From contig DAQG01000038.1 in NCBI GenBank assembly GCA_002502785.1, forward strand, positions 1 to 9,701: a stretch of DNA of 9,701 nucleotides. The letters are read 5' to 3'. Source of the stretch: Methanothrix harundinacea. GTDB taxonomy: Archaea; Halobacteriota; Methanosarcinia; Methanotrichales; Methanotrichaceae. The notes under the pieces are model-generated. The model searched no databases and was not told the origin of the DNA. It saw only the letters and a list, made by a program, of their open reading frames with translations. The number at the start of each line of letters is the position of its first letter. The stretch's first letter is position 1. The position numbers and the translations under genes are program-made. Positions 1 to 6,392 of the stretch are shown here, one piece after another.

Positions 1-1
1 A

Positions 2-991
2 TCACATTCGGCACGCTGCCTCATCGACTCTGCTGATAGAGTTGTGACAGTCAAAAAGCCGGTAGAAACTATCGTCATTCTAAGCAGCGATAGCGCTGAA
101 GCTATCAAAGCGATTGGAGCGAAAGACAAAGCTATCGGCAGGACGATCCACATAAATGACGAGGTATTTTTTCCGGAATTTAGCAAACTGCGACCAGTTG
201 GCTCTTGCATGGCACCAGATTGCGAGAAGATACTTGAGCTACGGCCTGACGTTGTCATAACATACGAATTCTGGAGAGATCCGGTATATGAGCTTGAAGA
301 AAAGCTCGAGCCAGCGGACATCGCAGTGGTTTGCTTAGACTGCTACAAGCCGCTTGAGTTGGAAGAGGACGTAACGAAACTTGGATACGTTCTGGATAAA
401 AGGATCGAAGCAGAAATGTTCGTCGATTTCTTCCAGAGCTACTTGATCAACATCAACGAGAGGGTAGAAGGGCTGTCCGAGGACGACAAGCCGCGAGTAT
501 ATTTTGAATGGTACAACGACTACCACACACATGGCAACGGTTCTGGTGGCCACCAGATGGTTACTACGGCGGGTGGCATCAATATCGCCGCAGATCTGCC
601 TGAAAACGGCGTTGTGGTAGATCCTGAATGGATAGTAGAACAGAACCCGGATATCATATTAAAGGCGGTATCAACCAGCGTTTCCGGAGGTTACGCTGAA
701 GATGACCCTGCTGAAATGATATCGATAAGAGAGGAAATCATGAACCGCTCCGGCTTCAGCGACATCGAAGCGGTGAAAAATAACAGAGTGTATCTGATCG
801 CACCAGACATAAACACACAACCGGCCTTTTTTGTCGGGGTTACATACATGGCAAAGTGGTTCCATCCAGACCTCTTCGAAGACTTGGACCCTCTGGCGAT
901 ACATCAGGAGTATCTGACCAGCTTCCAGGGACTGGATTACGACCTGGACGAGCACGGGGTGTTTGTATATCCTTCGCTGAAGGTGAGATAA
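2..991 (+). CDS. ABC transporter substrate-binding protein, BtuF/FepB-like (5' end outside window)
   Basis: Extracytoplasmic solute-binding protein of the Peripla_BP_2 (TroA-like) superfamily, whose members present corrinoids, haem or iron chelates to an ABC importer. The reading frame is open to the window edge. The codons before the GTG at 44 encode a stretch ending IDSADRVVTV, which aligns with the start of the binding domain in the neighbours (IDSANRTVTV, IDESGKIVTI). GTG 44 is therefore internal, and the signal peptide and probably a dockerin-like module lie upstream of the window. Visible parts are the N-lobe with PVETIVIL, the segment LELRPDVVITY, the AGGINIA motif with DPEWIVEQNPDII after it, and the C-terminal family block HPDLFEDLDP...IHQEYL ending in FVYP. 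A His-rich loop, HTHGNGSGGH, lies near 521-553. It is closest to the next gene, which begins directly after this stop codon. The ligand cannot be told from sequence. Confidence 0.9.
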   Translation, partial: SHSARCLIDSADRVVTVKKPVETIVILSSDSAEAIKAIGAKDKAIGRTIHINDEVFFPEFSKLRPVGSCMAPDCEKILELRPDVVITYEFWRDPVYELEEKLEPADIAVVCLDCYKPLELEEDVTKLGYVLDKRIEAEMFVDFFQSYLININERVEGLSEDDKPRVYFEWYNDYHTHGNGSGGHQMVTTAGGINIAADLPENGVVVDPEWIVEQNPDIILKAVSTSVSGGYAEDDPAEMISIREEIMNRSGFSDIEAVKNNRVYLIAPDINTQPAFFVGVTYMAKWFHPDLFEDLDPLAIHQEYLTSFQGLDYDLDEHGVFVYPSLKVR

Positions 992-2245
992 ATGAAATTA
1001 TCTATATTTTCATTTTTGGTTGTGCTGTTTGCATCATCTATGCCACTGTTCATCATGTCTTCGGCATCAGCTGCGGATTACACTCTGGACATCTTCGGGA
1101 ACGCGGACATGGATGACACCATAGACGAACACGACGTGGAATACGTTCGAGGAATAATCGATGGAACAAACGAGGAGACTGAGCTGGCAGACGCCAACCG
1201 CGACGGTCAGATCGATGAGCGGGACATCGCTCAGATCGAGTCTATCATGAGAGGTGAGGAAGATGACCTGACGATTATAGATGAGAGTGGAAAAATCGTA
1301 ACCATCAAGGAACCAGTAGAGCGAGTTGTCATCTGTCACGCCATGTTTGCTGAAGTGCTGAGATCGCTTAGGGCCGAAGACCGAATAGTCGGCATTCCGT
1401 CTTACATGGCCGATTACGTTGTCTTCTATCCTGACCTCAGCAAACTGCCACCGATCGGCGGAGCCTCTACGCCTGACTCCGAGGCCATCGTTAGCTTGAA
1501 TCCCGACCTCGTTGTCGTATATGGTGCCTGGGCAGATTATCTTGAGAACGATTTAAAAGACGTTGCCCCAGTCGTTCGTTTAACATACCGTCCCTTCAGC
1601 ACAACTGAAAAAGATATAACGACTCTTGGATACATCGTCGGAAAGGAGAACGAAGCCGAAGAACTAATTCAGTTCTTTGAACAACCGTTATTCACAATCC
1701 AAGAAAATGTTGCAACCCTTCCAGACGATGAAAAGCCGAGAGTCTACTCTGAGTATACAGATTATAGAACGCATGCAAACGGGTCTGGGCTTCATGATGT
1801 GCTGATAATGGCTGGCGGGATAAATATAGCATCTGATATTACAACTGATCCTAGTGGCGTCCCTTTTATCGATCCCGAATGGGTGATTACCCAGAATCCA
1901 GATATTATCGTGAGGAGAGCATTGAAATCGGACGCATCCTGCGGTTATGATGAGGATGATCCTACACAGATGATGGAACTGAGAGAGATGATATTGAACC
2001 GTTCTGAGATGGTCAACGTTACGGCGATAAAGAATGGAGACGTTTACTGCTATTCAACCGACATCCTAACCGGATCTAACTATTGGATAGGCATCGTGTA
2101 TATGGCGAAGCTGTTACATCCAGATCTCTTCGAGGACTTGAATCCCCAGGCGATCCATCAGGAATACCTCGCCAGATTCCAACGGCTGAATTATGACCTG
2201 GACGAGCATGGCATATTCTTCTATCCGCCGCTGGAGGTGAGCTGA
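992..2245 (+). CDS. Dockerin-like domain / BtuF-type substrate-binding protein
   Basis: Exported binding protein of 417 residues. Residues 1 to about 27 form a signal peptide (short basic start, hydrophobic core, SSASA before ADY). No lipobox cysteine or C-terminal membrane anchor is visible. Residues 33-88 form a two-loop EF-hand/dockerin-like module: loop 1 is NADMDDTIDEHD (37-48) and loop 2 is DANRDGQIDERD (67-78), with Asp/Asn at calcium positions 1, 3, 5 and 12. The Peripla_BP_2 binding domain runs from about 92 to 417 and includes AGGINIA, DPEWVITQNPDII and the family C-terminus HPDLFEDLNP...IHQEYL. His261 and His268 sit in THANGSGLH, matching the His-rich loop of the preceding gene. 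ATG 992 abuts the previous TAA, and GGTGA just upstream supports this start. The module suggests docking to a cohesin-like surface partner. The likely cargo is a corrinoid or metal chelate, by family only. Confidence 0.92.
   Translation: MKLSIFSFLVVLFASSMPLFIMSSASAADYTLDIFGNADMDDTIDEHDVEYVRGIIDGTNEETELADANRDGQIDERDIAQIESIMRGEEDDLTIIDESGKIVTIKEPVERVVICHAMFAEVLRSLRAEDRIVGIPSYMADYVVFYPDLSKLPPIGGASTPDSEAIVSLNPDLVVVYGAWADYLENDLKDVAPVVRLTYRPFSTTEKDITTLGYIVGKENEAEELIQFFEQPLFTIQENVATLPDDEKPRVYSEYTDYRTHANGSGLHDVLIMAGGINIASDITTDPSGVPFIDPEWVITQNPDIIVRRALKSDASCGYDEDDPTQMMELREMILNRSEMVNVTAIKNGDVYCYSTDILTGSNYWIGIVYMAKLLHPDLFEDLNPQAIHQEYLARFQRLNYDLDEHGIFFYPPLEVS
2233..2240 (+). promoter_or_regulatory. Strong Shine-Dalgarno site inside the end of the upstream gene
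   Basis: GGAGGTGA lies six bases before ATG 2247 and overlaps the last codons (Glu-Val-Ser) and stop of the upstream binding-protein gene. The previous junction has the same design: GGTGA before ATG 992, inside the Lys-Val-Arg codons. This fixes the downstream start and points to translational coupling within one transcript. Confidence 0.8.
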
Positions 2246-2246
2246 G

Positions 2247-3479
2247 ATGAAGATATCAACGCTTTTTGTGATGATAATTCTGGCATCATCTCCGCTGTCG
2301 GCGGTCATTCCTGCAGCAGCGTCTGACTATACGTTGGACGTATTCGGCAACGCCAACATGGATGAAACCGTAGATGAAACGGATATCGCATACGTAGAGG
2401 GAATAATCGACGGAACAAACGAAGCTACTGAGCTGGCGGATGCGAACTACGATGGCAATATCGATGCCCAAGATATCGATCAGATCGAGAAGATCATAGT
2501 GGGGTCGGCGGACAGCATAACAGTGATCGACTCCGCAAACCGCACGGTGACCGTCTCCTTGCCTGTAAAGGCTGCGGCAGGGCTTCATACCAGTCCATGT
2601 CGTGAGTTCTGCATGCTCGGGGTGGAAGATAGAGTGGTTGCCGTCACCTCTTATATCTTCGATGATCCGCTCATGTACCCCCGGCTTCTGGACAAGGTCG
2701 ATATAGGAACGATCTATGAGCCAAACTTCGAGGCCATAGCTGAGGCGAACCCAGATCTCCTTGTGACCACACCCGGAACCTATCTGGACTCGGTCCTGGA
2801 GACCGTGGAACCGATGGGCATCACCGTAGTCAGCCTCGACCTCGCCAAACCATTTAGGTACGATGAAGAGCTGGCCCTTCTCGGCATGATAATGGGCGAG
2901 GAGGAGAGGGCCAGAGGTTTCGTTGACTGGCGTTCAAGTACTATGGATCTTATCAAAGAGAGGACAGCCAGCCTGGGGGAGGATAAAGCTTGCGTCTTTA
3001 CCACATCCATCAGCAACGTATGGAAGGGGGAGACCGAGTTCGCGCCCGGCCTTCTCAGCAGCCATATGATCATCGAGAACGGTGGGGCCGAAGATATAAG
3101 CTCGGGCTATTCGTCTGGACAGAAGTTCGAGATGGAGTGGATCCTCGACCAGGATCCCGATGCCCTTGTCCTCGCATCCTACAATACCGAGGACGGTCTC
3201 GGTTATACGCCCACTGATGACGGCCAGGCAGCCATATCATGGCAACGTGTGATCGAATCGAATACCCTCGGCAAAACCAGGGCGGCTGAGGAAGGGAGGG
3301 TCCTCATAATGAGCTACTATGGCACCGCCTCAGGTGGGCAGGACCCCCTCGGTGCGGCTTATCTGGCCAAGTGGCTTTATCCTGATCTCTTCGAGGATAT
3401 GGACCCAGCCGAGTTACACCGAGAGTATTTGGAGGACTGGATGGAGATACCCTACCAGGGGGTCTATGTGTATCCTTGA
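2247..3479 (+). CDS. Dockerin-like domain / BtuF-type substrate-binding protein, divergent paralogue
   Basis: Exported binding protein of 410 residues. The signal peptide is about residues 1-25, ending near IPAAA before SDY. The dockerin-like module has calcium-type loops NANMDETVDETD (35-46) and DANYDGNIDAQD (65-76). The binding domain starts near VIDSANRTVTV at about residue 93. It is the most divergent of the dockerin-bearing set. The usual segment after the first strand is replaced by HTSPCREFC (Cys118 and Cys122), the His-rich loop is absent, and the C-terminus is shortened to YQGVYVYP without the LDEHG element. It still keeps YPDLFEDMDP and REYL. ATG 2247 lies 1 nt after the previous stop with an ideal Shine-Dalgarno site, so it belongs to the same operon. 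The Cys pair and altered cleft suggest a different ligand from its neighbours; this is inference. It ends the first transcript unit, because a T-rich non-coding stretch follows. Confidence 0.92.
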   Translation: MKISTLFVMIILASSPLSAVIPAAASDYTLDVFGNANMDETVDETDIAYVEGIIDGTNEATELADANYDGNIDAQDIDQIEKIIVGSADSITVIDSANRTVTVSLPVKAAAGLHTSPCREFCMLGVEDRVVAVTSYIFDDPLMYPRLLDKVDIGTIYEPNFEAIAEANPDLLVTTPGTYLDSVLETVEPMGITVVSLDLAKPFRYDEELALLGMIMGEEERARGFVDWRSSTMDLIKERTASLGEDKACVFTTSISNVWKGETEFAPGLLSSHMIIENGGAEDISSGYSSGQKFEMEWILDQDPDALVLASYNTEDGLGYTPTDDGQAAISWQRVIESNTLGKTRAAEEGRVLIMSYYGTASGGQDPLGAAYLAKWLYPDLFEDMDPAELHREYLEDWMEIPYQGVYVYP

Positions 3480-3533
3480 TGTGAGTTGTCCTCTCATGCT
3501 GACGGGACGCTGACTATTTTGAAGCCGTCCCAT

Positions 3534-3550
3534 AATATTTTACTTTTTAA
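3534..3550 (+). terminator. Possible oligo-T transcription terminator
   Basis: Two T-runs (four and five T) lie about 55 bases after the stop of the third binding-protein gene. Archaeal RNA polymerase commonly stops at U-rich tracts without a stem, so this is a plausible end for the upstream operon. The same AT-rich sequence could act as a promoter element instead. Confidence 0.35.
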
Positions 3551-3578
3551 GATTTAATGTCACCAGTTTGTGTTGAGC

Positions 3579-3600
3579 ATTCTGACATGAATTCTGACAT
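3579..3600. repeat. Tandem direct repeat of ATTCTGACAT
   Basis: Two identical copies of ATTCTGACAT (3579-3588 and 3591-3600) are separated by GA, giving a 12-bp period. The element sits about 115 bp upstream of the next gene's TATA box. It could be a paired regulator site; no function is shown by the sequence. Confidence 0.7.
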
Positions 3601-3618
3601 CGGCTGGATAATGACAGG

Positions 3619-3657
3619 TTTCCGCTAGCAATAGTGGCTAGCTGGTTTCATCGGAAA
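3619..3657. repeat. Nested inverted repeat (TTTCCG/CGGAAA around GCTAGC/GCTAGC)
   Basis: TTTCCG (3619-3624) is complementary to CGGAAA (3652-3657). Inside it, GCTAGC occurs at 3624-3629 and 3637-3642 and can pair across a 7-base loop. As RNA this could fold into an interrupted hairpin. As DNA it offers two palindromic 6-mers 13 bp apart. Its role is unknown. Confidence 0.55.
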
Positions 3658-3670
3658 AGTGTATGTAAGG

Positions 3671-3715
3671 GGGATTTCGAATCCCTATCATTCGAACCGC
3701 TCTCGTCGAAATGAT
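3671..3715. repeat. Two adjacent short hairpins
   Basis: GGGATT (3671-3676) pairs with AATCCC (3680-3685) around TCG. Directly after it, ATCATTCGA (3687-3695) pairs with TCGAAATGAT (3706-3715) with one bulged A. The first resembles a tRNA T-arm by its TTCGAAT, but the stem register is wrong and no acceptor or anticodon arm is present. The second hairpin overlaps the left arm of the promoter inverted repeat. Confidence 0.5.
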
Positions 3716-3750
3716 TATAAATTATAAGCTATAATACACGAGATAATCAT
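3711..3750 (+). promoter_or_regulatory. TATA-box promoter flanked by a perfect 8-bp inverted repeat
   Basis: ATGATTAT (3711-3718) and ATAATCAT (3743-3750) form a perfect inverted repeat with a 24-bp spacer, so the half-site centres are 32 bp apart, about three helical turns. Between them lies an AT-rich TATA-box candidate (3715-3728) and a smaller palindrome, ATTATA-AGC-TATAAT (3721-3735). A start about 25 bp after the box falls near 3750, giving a leader of about 40 nt to the ATG at 3788. The layout suits a dimeric, possibly metal-responsive, repressor that covers the box; the regulator is not known. Confidence 0.55.
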
Positions 3751-3787
3751 ACGAATCTGGCATTATAAGATACATATGAGGAAAATT

Positions 3788-5047
3788 ATGAAAAAAATAG
3801 CCTTGGCCGTGATACTTCTGGTTTCCATTTCTCCGAATATCACGCCCGTTATAGCCGCAGATTCCACGCTGGGGATCTTCGGGAATGCAAACAGGGACGA
3901 CACGATAGACGAGGATGACGTGGAATACGCCCTGGGGATCATCGATGGAACGAACGAAGCTACCGATCTGGCTGATGCCAACTATGACGGCCAGATCGAT
4001 GAGGAGGACATCGCTCGGATAGAGGCGATCATCAGCGGTGATGAGAGAAGCCTGACGATCGAGACGTTCACCATCTACGAGGGGGCCGAAGTGGTGACAG
4101 TGCCCAAACCTGTGGAGAGGGTGGTCGTCTTAGCAATATCCGGCGGGGAGACGACGAAATGCGTCAATTCGGCAGATAAGGTGGTGGGTGTTGGGAGCGG
4201 TTTTTCTGAGGATAAAAACCTGGCCATATTCCCCCATCTCAGCCAGCTTCCTGCAGTTGGAAAATGGTCGGACCCTGATATAGAGGCGATAGTCAGCCTC
4301 GACCCCGACCTCGTCATAGCAGATCTTAGATGGCCAGATCCAGAAAAGCTGGAAGATAAGCTGCAGGGATTTGAAATTCCCGTAGTCCGCATGGGCTTCA
4401 CCTATCCAGACTTTTCCCTCCAGGAGATGATGATCCTTGGATACCTCCTGGATGAAAGGGAGTCGGCAGAGAAATTCGTGGAGTTTGAGGAGGGATATCT
4501 AGACCTGATAGAAGATCGCCTGGCCACTTTATCCGATGAAGAGTTGCCTCGGGTATATCCGATGTACAGCATCTGGAAGCCAGGCTCTGAGGGCTCTATC
4601 GTTCACATGTTGTGCCTCAAGGCGGGCGGGATGAATGTAGCGACTGATCTGAGGGGCGGTACCGGCGGAATGTATCCGGAGGTGGACCTGGAATGGCTTA
4701 TCGTGGCTAATCCTGAAGTGATGTTTCAGTGGAGTGCGCCGGGAGGTTATAACGTGGATGATATCTCCGAGATGGAAGCGGAATGGGTCGAGATAACCAG
4801 CCGTCCTGAGCTGGCCAACGTCACCGCCATAAAGGAGCAGAAAGTCTACCTGTTTACCACCGAGATCACTAGCAGACCTTGCTGGTTTGTCTCTCTTGCG
4901 TATCTTGCAAAGTTCTTACACCCCGATATCTTCGAGGACCTGGAACCTCAGGCGATCCATCAGGAGTATCTGACCAAGTTCCAGGGTCTGGATTACGACC
5001 TGGATGAACACGGTGTTTTCGTCTATCCGCCCCAGGGGGAGAGCTGA
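3788..5047 (+). CDS. Dockerin-like domain / BtuF-type substrate-binding protein
   Basis: Exported binding protein of 419 residues. I chose ATG 3788 over ATG 3776 because GAGG lies six bases before 3788 and no clear site precedes 3776. Either start gives a signal peptide, cut near VIA before ADS. The dockerin-like module has loops NANRDDTIDEDD (33-44) and DANYDGQIDEED (63-74). The binding domain follows, with a slightly longer linker (IETFTIYEGAEVVTV) than in the paralogues. Family features are LAISGGETTKC, IVSLDPDLVIA, AGGMNVA, DLEWLIVANPEV and the C-terminal HPDIFEDLEP...IHQEYL ending VFVYP. The His-rich loop of genes 1 and 2 is replaced here by KPGSEGSIVH. It has its own promoter region, so it can be controlled separately from the upstream three. 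The substrate is unknown; a metal chelate or corrinoid is likely by family. Confidence 0.92.
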   Translation: MKKIALAVILLVSISPNITPVIAADSTLGIFGNANRDDTIDEDDVEYALGIIDGTNEATDLADANYDGQIDEEDIARIEAIISGDERSLTIETFTIYEGAEVVTVPKPVERVVVLAISGGETTKCVNSADKVVGVGSGFSEDKNLAIFPHLSQLPAVGKWSDPDIEAIVSLDPDLVIADLRWPDPEKLEDKLQGFEIPVVRMGFTYPDFSLQEMMILGYLLDERESAEKFVEFEEGYLDLIEDRLATLSDEELPRVYPMYSIWKPGSEGSIVHMLCLKAGGMNVATDLRGGTGGMYPEVDLEWLIVANPEVMFQWSAPGGYNVDDISEMEAEWVEITSRPELANVTAIKEQKVYLFTTEITSRPCWFVSLAYLAKFLHPDIFEDLEPQAIHQEYLTKFQGLDYDLDEHGVFVYPPQGES

Positions 5048-5048
5048 A

Positions 5049-5061
5049 TCTCCTCCTTTTT
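5049..5061 (+). terminator. Pyrimidine tract, possible weak terminator
   Basis: A pyrimidine run ending in five T starts just after the stop codon at 5047. CTCCTT (5053-5058) can pair with AAGGAG (5094-5099), enclosing a small CGC-TTTT-GCG hairpin. This may be a partial terminator or a processed spacer inside an operon. The 73-bp gap to the next gene has no clear TATA box, so read-through seems likely. Confidence 0.25.
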
Positions 5062-5120
5062 GAAGCACAGGCGCTTTTGCGATTGATCAACCGAAGGAGA
5101 CGTAAAAAGGGTGAAAAAAC

Positions 5121-6242
5121 ATGAATCGACCATTCAAACTGGCAGTCTTGATGGCAATCGTCATCATGCTGAGCTCGTCGCTCCCGGGAACGGTGCTGGG
5201 AGCCGATTCCGCGGAGGCCGGAGGCTATCCGATGACCGTCATCGACTCGGCGGGGCGCGAGGTTACTATCCCCATGCCTGTCCAGAGGGCCATCGCACTA
5301 AATACCGATGCGGCAGAGGCGGTCACAATCCTCGGCGCCTCCAATACGATCGTCGGCCTGGCGGAGGGGATAAAGGAAACCTACGAGTTTTATAGTCTGA
5401 AGGATCGTCCCTCAGTGGGCACCTGGAACGAGATTGATTACGAGATGATCGGAGAGATCGCGTACAACGGCAGCCAGGATATGGAGCCCAATATTATCGT
5501 CGTCGGGTATGTCTATCCTGGCAAACCGAATGGAGTTGAGGCAGTCTCAATGAACCTCGAATCCATCGACGGGATCTCTGTTTTCGGTCTTGACTTTTAT
5601 AAAGAGGAGAACCTGAGCAGAGAGCTTTTGCTGCTGGGATCGATTCTTGGAAAGGATGAACGGGCTAAGGAGGTTTTGGACTGGCATGATGAAAGGGTGG
5701 CTGAGGTGGAGTCGACAGTAGCGGATCTTGACCGTCCTCGGGTTTATGTGGAGAGTGGAAGCTCAACGGGCGTGGGCGAGCTCACCACCTTCGGTGCTCA
5801 ATCCGGATCTGCGATGCTTTTGGAGAAGGCGGGCGGAGAGAACGTCGTAAAAGAGGAGTTGGCATATCCCAAAGTGGACTGGGAATGGGTTGTATCTCAG
5901 AACCCCGACGTGATCATCAAGACCGACTATCTCAAGTCATCCGATGGCCTGCCGGGTTGGAGCGCCTCCTCCCCTGAAGACTCCGATGAGCTGGAGAAGA
6001 AGCTGGACGAGCTCTTGAGCCGGCCCGGCTCCGAGGAGATATCTGCCGTGGAGAACGGCCGGGTATACATCGTAAAGGCTCAGAGCCTCTTCGGGATGGA
6101 CAGCGTATTTGGCCTTCAGCTTCTGGCAGGGATCCTCCATCCCGGGATCGAGCTTGATGCGGACGAGGTCTATGGGGAGTATCTGGAGTTCATGGGCCTC
6201 GGGGAGGAAGAGGGCAGGATATTCGTATATCCGGAGATCTGA
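5121..6242 (+). CDS. BtuF/FepB-type substrate-binding protein without dockerin module
   Basis: Exported binding protein of 373 residues. The signal peptide is about residues 1-27, ending VLG before ADS. The mature protein goes straight into the Peripla_BP_2 domain (YPMTVIDSAGREVTIPMPVQR at about 36-56, written across the N-lobe start), with no EF-hand loops. Later elements are EPNIIVVGYVYP, RPRVYVES, the AGGENVV motif, DWEWVVSQNPDVIIK and the C-terminal HPGIELDADEVYGEYL ending FVYP. ATG 5121 is supported by AAGGGTGA just upstream; an earlier GTG at 5111 is in another frame. It is distantly related to the four upstream paralogues and may be the version that works directly with a permease, or may bind another ligand. 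The gene is more GC-rich to the eye than genes 1 and 2. No membrane anchor or lipobox is visible. Confidence 0.92.
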   Translation: MNRPFKLAVLMAIVIMLSSSLPGTVLGADSAEAGGYPMTVIDSAGREVTIPMPVQRAIALNTDAAEAVTILGASNTIVGLAEGIKETYEFYSLKDRPSVGTWNEIDYEMIGEIAYNGSQDMEPNIIVVGYVYPGKPNGVEAVSMNLESIDGISVFGLDFYKEENLSRELLLLGSILGKDERAKEVLDWHDERVAEVESTVADLDRPRVYVESGSSTGVGELTTFGAQSGSAMLLEKAGGENVVKEELAYPKVDWEWVVSQNPDVIIKTDYLKSSDGLPGWSASSPEDSDELEKKLDELLSRPGSEEISAVENGRVYIVKAQSLFGMDSVFGLQLLAGILHPGIELDADEVYGEYLEFMGLGEEEGRIFVYPEI

Positions 6243-6330
6243 GGCCGCAAAATTGGAGCGCGGTCAGAGACGGGTTATGGGATATAAATTTGGCCAATCC
6301 GTCTCACCTCAAAGTTTTAATATGCACCCT

Positions 6331-6350
6331 AATATATTATATTTATATTG
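6331..6350 (+). promoter_or_regulatory. TATA-box promoter of the NifH-like gene
   Basis: A run of alternating A and T lies 43-62 bases before ATG 6393 in an otherwise GC-rich surrounding. A start about 25 bp downstream leaves a short leader of roughly 20 nt that contains the Shine-Dalgarno GAGGT (6382-6386), six bases from the ATG. The 150-bp gap after the previous gene and this box suggest a new transcript. Confidence 0.55.
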
Positions 6351-6392
6351 TAATGGATGTAATCTAACCCGAAATAGAAATGAGGTAAAAGC

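Larger units (their letters stand above)
3480..3787. other. Intergenic region rich in repeats and a promoter
   Basis: About 300 bp separate two binding-protein genes. No convincing coding frame is visible. The stretch holds, in order, T-rich runs, a 12-bp-period tandem repeat, a nested inverted repeat around two GCTAGC copies, two small hairpins (3671-3685 and 3687-3715), and a TATA box inside a perfect 8-bp inverted repeat. It therefore looks like the 3' end of one transcript and the control region of the next. A small RNA cannot be excluded. Confidence 0.6.

Noticed and set aside
44..46. GTG as start codon of the first gene
   Set aside because: The frame is open to the window edge and the upstream codons match the conserved domain start of the paralogues.
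3669..3690. tRNA T-arm or tRNA gene remnant (TTCGAAT with G-rich and C-rich flanks)
   Set aside because: The stem register does not match a five-pair T-stem with a seven-base loop, and no anticodon, D or acceptor arm can be found around it.
3776..3778. ATG 3776 as start of the fourth binding-protein gene
   Set aside because: There is no ribosome site before it, while GAGG is well placed for ATG 3788. The difference is four residues and cannot be settled by sequence alone.
6325..6357. Possible palindromic operator around the NifH-like promoter
   Set aside because: The apparent symmetry is only alternating A and T; aligned to its reverse complement it has no long exact arm, unlike 8412-8440.
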